Program-made: the position numbers and the translations under genes
In this document: one piece after another, positions 1-7,174 of the stretch
How positions within the stretch are numbered: position 1 is the stretch's first letter
Layout of the letters: each line of letters opens with the position of its first letter
From: Helicobacter suis
Lineage (GTDB): Bacteria; Campylobacterota; Campylobacteria; Campylobacterales; Helicobacteraceae
DNA length: 64,000 nucleotides
Reading direction: 5' to 3'
NCBI RefSeq assembly: GCF_902196125.1
Contig: NZ_CABIKG010000006.1
Coordinates: forward strand, 1-64,000
Notes under the pieces: generated by a model
What the model saw: only the letters and a program-made list of their open reading frames with translations
What the model was told of the DNA's origin: nothing
Databases searched by the model: none

Positions 1-2127
1 GAAGTTTACCCCCTTAGGGTTATAAATATTTTTCTCAATGGTGTTTAAAAAGGGTTTGGCCTCTTGTAATAGCCCTTGATCTTTTAACTGCGCTTTAAAG
101 GCGTTATAGCTTAACTCACCTACATTCTTAGATTCTGGGCTTAAAGTAGTTTTAATATCATTTGTTAATACGGCTGGTATGGCCTTTTCTACAGCATCGT
201 TATAACTCTCTTTAGTGCCCCTTTCTAAATCATCAAAGATTGCCTTTATATCACCCTTATTTAGCTGGAGATTTTCAAGTTGTTCTTTTAGATTAGCTGT
301 AGTTTTATTTAAAATACTTTTTAGCGTGTTATGTGCCTGCACACTGCTATTAGCCGCTTCAGTTAAAAAGGCTAAAAGGTTACCGCTCTCATCGGCTCTA
401 ATAGCTCTAATAAAGGCCTCTTGTCTCTCTGTATGCTTAGGTAGAGTTAAAATATCATAAGCACTATCAAAGGCCTTAAGCGCCCCGCTATCCTCCCCAA
501 AACTCTTAATAATTTTTTCTCTTAGTGGGCTTTTAGGGTTTTGCAATTTTACCCCGCCTCCAAATTGTTCCCCAAATTCTTTTAAAGCGGCTTCTTGTTC
601 TGGGGTGTATACTTGATTGATAAGTCTTTGCGCGGCTCTATCGTTTCCACTCATAGCGCGCTTAAGTGTGCCCACTACCGGTAAGTAATCACTCACTCTA
701 CCTAGAGCTTTAGGTAAGTCTGCAACTTTACCTATTGCTTTGCCTAAGCCTATAAAGGCCACATCACCTACAGCGCTTAATAATCCCTCTTGTGTGGCGT
801 GCTTAATTGTCTCATTAAAGTTTTGATCGCGATTTAGCACAAAGTTAGTAAGCGCGGCATCTGCTCCCCCGCCTATAAATGCCCCAATAGCTCCGCCTGC
901 TATCATGCCCCAAGGTCCCCCCCGTCCTTTAGCTACACCTTTAGCCGCCCCAACTGCGCTACCTATTAAACTGCCTGCAATACTGCCTGCATTAGCGGCA
1001 ATAATAGTTTTAAAGTTATCAAAAAAGCTATCGTTGATTTTATAAGCTTGCTTATCTTTGATCGCGTAAATCTCACCTTTGTTGCCAAATTCTAAACTAT
1101 CAAACCCTAAACCTTTAGCAATATCTGTTGCGCCTTTTCTATATTGTTCTACCTCTTTAGGATCACTGCCAAATAATAAGCTAGCCACACTTTTACCGGG
1201 TGCTATATTGTCATAAAGCGTTATGGCCTTTTGGAGATCTTTAGTGATCGCTTGAGATTTTAGGTTTTCTTGATACTCTTTTAAATCCTCATTTTCATCT
1301 TTAAAGGCGCTGTTAAATAGAGTTTTAAAGATGTTTCTATCTCTGAATATTTGGTTTTTTTGGGCTTGGGTTAGCTCTTTAGCCTCTTTAACCTTTAAAA
1401 TACTTTGGCGGGTGATCTCTGCTTGGTAGGCATTAGGGCCTTTATTAAAGCCATAATCTCCATTAAATGCCCCTTGAAGGATTAAATGGGTTTTAATCTC
1501 TTTAGGTAGTTTTGCATAAGGCACTCTATTTTCTATAGCTTCTTTGATCAAGCTATCTAACTCTAAATCTTGACTTTTGCGCTCTTTACTCTTTAGCATA
1601 TCCGGGATCAATTCATTCACAAAGCTAAACTTACTAGCGCGTGTTTGCAAATCCTCTAAACTAAAGGGTTTTTTACTTGTGGGTAGCTCTGCACTGCTAA
1701 CATTATTTGTCTTAGTCCCGCTCTCCTCTAATTTAAGCTTATTTTCAGCGCTAGGAGGCGCTATAAGCGCTTTGTTAGTCTCATTCTGTGCTAATAGCTT
1801 ATCTCCTGCACTCTGGGGCGTTTGTATTTCAAACCCATTTGTATTTTCAAGTGCTTTTGTAGGTTTAATCTGTAGCGCCTCATCTTGTTCACTCAAGCTA
1901 GTAGGTTTAACTACAGGTGGCGCTAACTCAATATTTAAATTCTTACCTAAAGTTTTAAGATCGTTATACAGCGCGCTATTGATCTCTTGCTCATTAAAGC
2001 CTTGATCTTTATAATACTTTTCTAATTGTTCATGATTAAAGTTGCTATTGCTAGATTTAACAAAGTCTAAAATCTGCTTTGTATCTATGTTGTCTTGTTC
2101 TAATTTATCAAAGTTCAGTGTAGCCAT
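1..2127 (-). CDS. Large prophage protein, probably virion-internal or ejection type (3' end outside window)
   Basis: An open frame of 709 codons runs from ATG at 2127 off the left edge without a stop, so the C-terminus is missing. It begins MATLNFDKLEQDN. The N-terminal 150 residues are polar and read like a small helical module with a Pro/Glu-rich linker. Around residues 370-425 there is a hydrophobic glycine/alanine-rich stretch with repeated GxxxG spacing (glycine-zipper type), then a polar helical region. I do not recognise a named family. Position directly downstream of the terminase gene and a size above 80 kDa fit a phage internal virion or DNA-ejection protein, where such segments are thought to enter membranes. 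That role is inference. Plus-strand frames over this region are shadows. Confidence 0.75.
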   Translation of the reverse strand, partial: MATLNFDKLEQDNIDTKQILDFVKSSNSNFNHEQLEKYYKDQGFNEQEINSALYNDLKTLGKNLNIELAPPVVKPTSLSEQDEALQIKPTKALENTNGFEIQTPQSAGDKLLAQNETNKALIAPPSAENKLKLEESGTKTNNVSSAELPTSKKPFSLEDLQTRASKFSFVNELIPDMLKSKERKSQDLELDSLIKEAIENRVPYAKLPKEIKTHLILQGAFNGDYGFNKGPNAYQAEITRQSILKVKEAKELTQAQKNQIFRDRNIFKTLFNSAFKDENEDLKEYQENLKSQAITKDLQKAITLYDNIAPGKSVASLLFGSDPKEVEQYRKGATDIAKGLGFDSLEFGNKGEIYAIKDKQAYKINDSFFDNFKTIIAANAGSIAGSLIGSAVGAAKGVAKGRGGPWGMIAGGAIGAFIGGGADAALTNFVLNRDQNFNETIKHATQEGLLSAVGDVAFIGLGKAIGKVADLPKALGRVSDYLPVVGTLKRAMSGNDRAAQRLINQVYTPEQEAALKEFGEQFGGGVKLQNPKSPLREKIIKSFGEDSGALKAFDSAYDILTLPKHTERQEAFIRAIRADESGNLLAFLTEAANSSVQAHNTLKSILNKTTANLKEQLENLQLNKGDIKAIFDDLERGTKESYNDAVEKAIPAVLTNDIKTTLSPESKNVGELSYNAFKAQLKDQGLLQEAKPFLNTIEKNIYNPKGVNF

Positions 2128-2168
2128 ATGTTACCCTTTAGCTACACTTTGCCAAGATTAAGTAGGAT

Positions 2169-2297
2169 TTTCAAGGGTTAAGAATTTAACACCTCTAGGC
2201 TAGCTTTAAACCTTGCTCATAGGGCTTATGCTATGAATTTGTGCTAACCTAGAGTGGGCATAATTAAAGCTAAAATTTTAAACACTTTCAAGGGTTA
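2169..2297. repeat. Hairpin flanked by 12-bp direct repeats between two prophage genes
   Basis: The 215-base gap between the terminase and the giant protein is not empty. A 12-base arm at 2193-2204 (CTCTAGGCTAGC) pairs with 2243-2254 (GCTAACCTAGAG) with one G-U or mismatch position. Inside it, TCATAG at 2217-2222 pairs perfectly with CTATGA at 2231-2236. Identical 12-mers TTTCAAGGGTTA at 2169-2180 and 2286-2297 flank the hairpin. It could be a terminator or processing structure in the late transcript, a small RNA, or a recombination site. There is no good U-run, so a simple terminator is less likely. Confidence 0.5.
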
Positions 2298-2342
2298 GGA
2301 TTTGTAGCCACCTGCAACACCCTTGCCCTTTGCTCTTTTTTG

Positions 2343-3887
2343 CTATATGCGCCATGTCCGCCTAGCACTGCTACGATTCTGTGATTTATAAGTATCACTT
2401 TGGCTAATAAAGGGGGGCTTGACTTCTGGGTGATTGATTGCACTAGCTAGCGCGTCAATCGTATCATCTTGCTTAAAGGGCTTATCGGGGTTAAAGCTAA
2501 AGAGTTCTTTTTTGATCTGATCTTGATTGCTACATGTGTGGCTAAAGACTAGATAGCCGGTATTATAATAGGGTCTAATTGCCTTGATCTTATCCACCTT
2601 ACTTACTTGTCTACTAGGGGTATAGCAAGTGATTAAGTCGTTTAAGCCCTCTGTGTAATTCTCTTTAGCCCTTTGGTTATGTTTGGCTAACTCTACCATT
2701 AATAGGCGGTGTAACACTAGCCCGCCCCCATCTGATTCAATATAAGTTTTAGCCTCTCTAAATTTAGCCTTAGCCTGCAAGATGTAGCTTATAGTGATCT
2801 CCTCACTCCAAATACCACAATAACACTCTAATACGATATATCTAGCGCTATCTTTATAGTTTTCTACACCCACAACTACGATCGCGCGATTATCTGCACT
2901 TTGTTTTAAACTTAATGCGTTATCCACAAAGATGAAAGTATTGATTTGGCCTAATTCATGCTCAAATACATTTGTGTAGTATTGCTCATCAAAGTAACCA
3001 CCACTGGTGCTAATGGGTTCTTGCTGATACTGCGCGCTAAATTCGTCGTTGCCCATTTGTAGGCGCAACTCTTCTAGTTGCTCTAAGTTATGGCGCTCTT
3101 TAAATAAAGCCTCTTTAGGCTGGCGGATATAGTTAAACTCGCCTATGCTATACATTTCTTGATTTTCATTAATAGCTTGTAACTTAATTACGCGCCACTG
3201 CTTAATATTCTCCTCTTCAAACTCTCTAGGATTAAGCAAATATCCGCATAGATCATTTAGCCCTAGCCTTTGCATTAAAATAGTGATGTTGCTGTAATTA
3301 TCTTGTAACCTACTTAATACGCTTTCTTTAAAGTTGCTATGCATTGCCTTAATTGCGCTTTTGCTTCCCATTTCAGATACTTTAATTGGATCATCTATTA
3401 GGATTTGGTGGGCATGAAAGCCTGTTAAAGCGCTTTTAAGAGTGGTTACAAATAACCCCCCGCCCTCTCGCAATATAAATTCTTGGGCATTATCTTGTAA
3501 AAATTCTAAGGGTTCTGGGAATATCTGGCTAAAAAATTTTGATTTCATCAAATCGCGCACTTGATTAGCGATCTTTCTACATAGATCATCACTATAGCTA
3601 ATATAAAAGTATTTTCTAGCCCTATCTTTGCCTAAACTCCATGCAATAAAACACCTTGCGATAATCTCAGTTTTGCCATAGCTAGGGGGCATGTTGATCA
3701 TCAAACGGGTTATTAAGTTTTCACTACTAGGCAAAGTATTTTCAAGCACCTTAGCTAAATACTTAATATGCCAACTATCCATAAAGGGGGCTAGGTTATA
3801 GCGCTCCCACTTGAGTTTAATAAAGGTGTATAAATCTCTTTTGGCTAACTCTCTTAGGGCTAGTTCTCTTTTAATTTCCTCTTTCAT
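2343..3887 (-). CDS. terL: Phage terminase large subunit
   Basis: A 514-residue protein with the layout of a packaging motor. An N-terminal ATPase carries a Walker A-type loop MPPSYGKTE at residues 66-74 and a Walker B-type ILIDDP near residue 163. A C-terminal RNase H-like nuclease has its first acidic motif FIFVDNA near residue 321, followed by a further acidic stretch around ESDGGG. This is the enzyme that translocates and cuts concatemeric phage DNA at the portal. Its start overlaps the end of the upstream gene by 4 bases (3884-3887), so the two are translationally coupled. The frame looks intact. It is the best marker that this end of the window is prophage, probably of the tailed or podovirus-like type known from Helicobacter; the subgroup is inference. 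Confidence 0.92.
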   Translation of the reverse strand: MKEEIKRELALRELAKRDLYTFIKLKWERYNLAPFMDSWHIKYLAKVLENTLPSSENLITRLMINMPPSYGKTEIIARCFIAWSLGKDRARKYFYISYSDDLCRKIANQVRDLMKSKFFSQIFPEPLEFLQDNAQEFILREGGGLFVTTLKSALTGFHAHQILIDDPIKVSEMGSKSAIKAMHSNFKESVLSRLQDNYSNITILMQRLGLNDLCGYLLNPREFEEENIKQWRVIKLQAINENQEMYSIGEFNYIRQPKEALFKERHNLEQLEELRLQMGNDEFSAQYQQEPISTSGGYFDEQYYTNVFEHELGQINTFIFVDNALSLKQSADNRAIVVVGVENYKDSARYIVLECYCGIWSEEITISYILQAKAKFREAKTYIESDGGGLVLHRLLMVELAKHNQRAKENYTEGLNDLITCYTPSRQVSKVDKIKAIRPYYNTGYLVFSHTCSNQDQIKKELFSFNPDKPFKQDDTIDALASAINHPEVKPPFISQSDTYKSQNRSSARRTWRI

Positions 3888-4540
3888 GGCCGCAACATCG
3901 GGTTAAACTGGGCTGTAGTGGGGCTAGGTGGATTTAGTGGGGGTGTGATCATCTTATTCTTAATGGGTTTTTGTAAGGGCGGGGGGTTGAAGTTGGGCAA
4001 TAGGTCTTGTTGGAGAGTTTTAGCTGCCTTTATATGGGCGCTACTACCTCCTGTACCAATAGTAACACCTAGAGTATAGTTTTTGGCTTGTTGGTCTAGG
4101 GTTTTGGCTTTTGTAAGCGCAACATTAGCCTTATTTTGTTCTTGTGCCATTTTTAGTTGCTGGGTCTTAAGGGCGTTATTGATTCGATCTAGGCCTTGTT
4201 GGTGTTTAAATATTTGTTGTTGGTACTCTTGGGCTTGCTTAGCCTGATTTTCTCTAAAGCCCTGCATAGCTAAGTCCATTCTTTGGTTATGGTCAAATAC
4301 TTGTTGTCTAAAGTCTTGGGCTTGTTGTGCTCTTTGATCTGCTAGATTATCGCGCATTTTCTGATAAGCTTTTAAGTCCTCATTTTCTAGGATTTTCTGC
4401 GCATTTGCCCCTGCTTGGTTGATTTGCGCGCTAAAGTTAGCCATAGTATTTGCCATATTAGCATGTGCCCCTCTAAGATTATTCATGCTTTCATTAACTA
4501 AACTTAATGCGCCTCTGCCTGCGCTAATATCTGGATACAT
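3884..4540 (-). CDS. Prophage coiled-coil structural protein with internal repeat
   Basis: A 218-residue Gln/Ala/Asn-rich protein, MYPDISAGRGALSL at its start, predicted mostly helical. Two copies of a 17-residue unit of the form QAQ-aromatic-xQQ-xFxHxQxxxD occur at residues 73-89 and 102-118, a 29-residue offset. This suggests an extended coiled-coil rod. The last 45 residues are Pro/Asn-rich and probably unstructured. No catalytic motif is visible. It is packed between terL (4-base overlap) and the tail-fibre-like gene, whose stop precedes this start directly at 4540/4541. An internal virion or tail-rod component is likely, but no family is recognised. Confidence 0.7.
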   Translation of the reverse strand: MYPDISAGRGALSLVNESMNNLRGAHANMANTMANFSAQINQAGANAQKILENEDLKAYQKMRDNLADQRAQQAQDFRQQVFDHNQRMDLAMQGFRENQAKQAQEYQQQIFKHQQGLDRINNALKTQQLKMAQEQNKANVALTKAKTLDQQAKNYTLGVTIGTGGSSAHIKAAKTLQQDLLPNFNPPPLQKPIKNKMITPPLNPPSPTTAQFNPMLRP

Positions 4541-5860
4541 TTAGTTCTCTCCTTCTGTTGGGTTTTGTGTGGTTTCCGGTGTTTCTGTGGGCTCTGTTGT
4601 AGCAATACTATTCTTTGCTACATCTTCAAGCCTTAGGGCTGTAGCATAGCTCACTACGCATAACCCCCCACTGCCCACACTAATAGCAATATTTTCTTGA
4701 TTTTCTAATTTGATCCACCCACATTTAATCGCCCCTGTAGTGGCGCCATTGCCACTTGCAATACTTAGCTTATCTCCAAAGGAGGTAATACTATTATTGC
4801 TATTGCTATCGGTATTGCTTGGATTACCCGCCCCTGCTTGTAAAAACACAAAGTAGTAAATCCCACTCTTTGGCACTTCAAAGCTAGCATTTTCTGTATA
4901 AGTTGTAGTGCTAAAGTCAAGACCTAATTTAGTTGATCTAACCTGTAATTGCTCTAACATAGTCTTAAGCGTGGCTATTTCTGCACCTATAGGGGCGCTA
5001 TCTTTGTTAAATTCCTCAATCATGGATTTTTTATACTCTTTAATATCCTCTTTACTAGTAGTTGTTAGGCTATCTGTGTGGCTGGTGAGTAATTCTTTTT
5101 GGGTAGAAGTGTGTTTTAGGATTTGATCTAGCGCATCTTTAAGGATATGATCTAGGGCTTTGTAAGTAGCCTGTGCATAATCTCTTAATTTTACCGCTAC
5201 AGCTAAATAACGTTGCATTTCTGCTAACTTAGCCTGCGCTTCAGTCTTATGGGTTTGAATCAAATTATCTAAGTTGCTAAGGCGCTGATCTACCTTTGTT
5301 TGAATGGTGTTTTCAAGAATGTTTAAATTGCCCTGTAATTCTTTGGCCTTTTGTTCTAGTTTGCTATCTAACTCCCCTTCTAATGAATTGAGCGCATTTT
5401 GCGCGGCCTCTAGGTGTTCTTTAATATTATTAAGCGCTTCAGCATTAGCCTTTTTTAAATCCTCTAAGTAGCCTGTCGTTTTGCTATAAAGATTATTTAA
5501 TTCATCTTTAAGATGTGGGAGGGAGTTAAGCCTAACTAGTAAAGCCTGTATCTCATCGCGGTATTTAATAATCTCTTGCACAGATAGATTAGCCTGAGTG
5601 AGTACATTATTGGCTAGGGTGATCTTATCTTGCACGATTTGGAAGTTTTGCACAATTAGGGCATTGTTCTTGCCCATAATGTAGTTAAACTCATCAAAGT
5701 AGCTATTATAGTTATCTATTACATTTCTAACTTGCTCTAGGCAATATTGCATATAAGCTGCTCTTGCCTCAATTTTGGGGAGTTCTTTAAGGCTAGTATC
5801 TTGAAGTTCTCTAAAGCTAATAAAGGCACTGAGTAAACGGCTTAAGCCCTGTAAGCACAA
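4541..5860 (-). CDS. Prophage tail-fibre-like coiled-coil protein, 5' end possibly frameshifted
   Basis: A 439-residue protein. Residues ~20-310 are long heptad-rich helices. A C-terminal beta-rich, Gly/Asn/Ser-rich head follows from about residue 330, beginning FEVPKSGIYYFVF. This is the shape of a trimeric phage fibre with a receptor-binding tip. The frame opens at a TTG (5860) without a clear Shine-Dalgarno. An ATG at 5898 (MEYIKYESNNKS...) runs into this frame if one T is added to the T-run at 5860-5862, so the gene may have lost one base or started as a decayed copy. A solo IS608-type end sits about 120 bases upstream. The C-terminal ~30 residues are Thr/Glu/Pro-rich. Confidence 0.65.
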   Translation of the reverse strand: MCLQGLSRLLSAFISFRELQDTSLKELPKIEARAAYMQYCLEQVRNVIDNYNSYFDEFNYIMGKNNALIVQNFQIVQDKITLANNVLTQANLSVQEIIKYRDEIQALLVRLNSLPHLKDELNNLYSKTTGYLEDLKKANAEALNNIKEHLEAAQNALNSLEGELDSKLEQKAKELQGNLNILENTIQTKVDQRLSNLDNLIQTHKTEAQAKLAEMQRYLAVAVKLRDYAQATYKALDHILKDALDQILKHTSTQKELLTSHTDSLTTTSKEDIKEYKKSMIEEFNKDSAPIGAEIATLKTMLEQLQVRSTKLGLDFSTTTYTENASFEVPKSGIYYFVFLQAGAGNPSNTDSNSNNSITSFGDKLSIASGNGATTGAIKCGWIKLENQENIAISVGSGGLCVVSYATALRLEDVAKNSIATTEPTETPETTQNPTEGEN

Positions 5861-5979
5861 ATAGACTTGTTATTACTTTCATACTTGATATATTCCATGC
5901 AGTGTGCTATACACAACCATAGTTAACTAATACACTGAGTATAGGTTATGTCCCAATTGCTCCAATACGCTCTAAGAAG

Positions 5980-6033
5980 TATGCGCCTTAATCCGCTTAG
6001 CTAAAGCTAGGGGTTTTACGGCGCAAGTGGTAA
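5980..6033 (-). mobile_element. Solo left end of an IS608 (IS200/IS605)-type element
   Basis: On the minus strand the sequence reads TTAC (6033-6030), then a conserved block ending CGCCGTAAAACCCC, then a partial hairpin CCCC-TAGC...GCTA. This matches the left ends of the two mini-elements at 38.6 and 43.5 kb. TTAC is the known insertion and cleavage site of ISHp608. The guide is AAAA instead of AAAG and the outer stem is mismatched, so the end is decayed. No matching right end or transposase gene is seen on the prophage side. The rest of the 5,861-6,092 gap shows nothing else I can name. Confidence 0.6.
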
Positions 6034-6092
6034 AAAAATGCTTTAGTCATTCAAACCCTTCAAGGGGGTTTATCTAGCAAATAGTAATGTAA

Positions 6093-6863
6093 TCAATCCT
6101 TAAGAAGCGCATTTAATTTTTCTAAAACCACCTCAGGGATAGCCTCTTGATCAATCTCAGTAAAAAAGCTTTGTTTAAAATCAGGAGCTAGGGCCTGCTT
6201 ATTACACCAAAACTGTGAATCTAAAACCGGAACGGTAAAATCCCCAAATTGTAATTCTTTTTCATGCCTAAAACCCACACTCCAACCGTAATTTGTTGCA
6301 ACATTGGCAATGGGAGCATACGCTTCAGGTGGCAAGGATTGAGCGCGCTCATCAAATAAAAGCCCGCTTACTTTAGAATCTTTATAGGAGCGTAGCCAAT
6401 CTGCACAATATACAGCGGCATTTTCTATAGTTTCATCTTCAAACTCTTCACTTGCACCCACAGCCTTAGCCGTCATTTTAAGCAGTTCTAAGGGAGTTTG
6501 GAGCTGGGTAAGAATGTGCATGTGTAGCGTGTTTGTAGCAGTATTGATCAAAGAACTTGTGATTTCTCTTAAGCCCTCATCTTGCATAAAAATTTTAAGG
6601 GCATAGCCACTACGCTTTTTCTCCCCCATTTTTTCCACTAAATCCTTATTATTTATGAGTTCTTCCTCTAACATCTTATCAAAACGAAGGACTAAAGCAT
6701 CTGCTTTAAGCAGAGAAACCACCTGTTTCATGTAATTGCTATAAAGCACAGCATCATGCCATGGGTAGGGCTTGTGTTGCATTAAAACCTTATGGGCATA
6801 ACTTCTAGCATCTACTACTAGTTTATTTTTACCCTGTTTGAGCACATCTTCAATAAAATTCAT
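6093..6863 (-). CDS. Unrecognised 256-residue protein at the end of the acetone carboxylase island
   Basis: A soluble, mixed-helical protein that I cannot place in a family. It has no signal peptide, membrane segment or obvious nucleotide-binding motif. Cysteines are few (AAVYCADWL, SQFWCNKQ), with several acidic stretches. ATG at 6863 follows a good ribosome site (AAGGAT). It is the last gene of a minus-strand run beginning with the thiolase and lies about 120 bases beyond the small membrane peptide gene, so an accessory role (maturation, activation or storage) for acetone carboxylase is possible but is inference from position alone. It sits between that island and the IS608 scar. Confidence 0.75.
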   Translation of the reverse strand: MNFIEDVLKQGKNKLVVDARSYAHKVLMQHKPYPWHDAVLYSNYMKQVVSLLKADALVLRFDKMLEEELINNKDLVEKMGEKKRSGYALKIFMQDEGLREITSSLINTATNTLHMHILTQLQTPLELLKMTAKAVGASEEFEDETIENAAVYCADWLRSYKDSKVSGLLFDERAQSLPPEAYAPIANVATNYGWSVGFRHEKELQFGDFTVPVLDSQFWCNKQALAPDFKQSFFTEIDQEAIPEVVLEKLNALLKD

Positions 6864-6983
6864 TGTTATCCTTCTACCGATAATCCGTTAAAATCATTGT
6901 TTGCAACTAGCCGGTTTATTTCCTTAATAATAGTTAGCACGGTTTTCCTTTATAAAGCTTTTATGAGAAAATTTTGAATGGTT

Positions 6984-7088
6984 TTAAAGAGGCACTAAAA
7001 AGACAGAGAGGATTATAGCAACCATTAAAAAGAGGGTAGCTGGTGTGTTTACAATCTGATTTGCTTTTTGCCAACCTGCTTTAAACAT
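6984..7088 (-). CDS. 34-residue single-span membrane peptide next to acetone carboxylase
   Basis: A short frame in the 311-base gap after acxB: ATG at 7088, stop TAA at 6986-6984. A Shine-Dalgarno AAAGGA lies about nine bases upstream. The product starts MFKAGWQKANQIVNTPAT, a short amphipathic and charged head. It continues into an uninterrupted hydrophobic stretch of about 16 residues (LFLMVAIILSVFLVPL), so it should be a single-span inner-membrane miniprotein with a basic N-terminus. Spacing and strand place it in the acx transcript. Function unknown; small membrane proteins often regulate or anchor a partner. The coding claim rests on the ribosome site and hydrophobic pattern. Confidence 0.55.
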   Translation of the reverse strand: MFKAGWQKANQIVNTPATLFLMVAIILSVFLVPL

Positions 7089-7174
7089 GGGCTACTATCC
7101 TTTATTTTAATAAGATTTGCCACAAAGTGATCTTTAAGCTTAGGGTTAGAAGAAATTCTCCTACCCCTTGCTTA

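Noticed and set aside
215-2005. Plus-strand ORFs at the left edge
   Set aside because: The minus strand holds one continuous 709-codon frame through the entire region.
2169-2297. Prophage attachment sites
   Set aside because: The 12-bp repeats lie within the prophage gene cluster, not at its border, and no tRNA or integrase is nearby.
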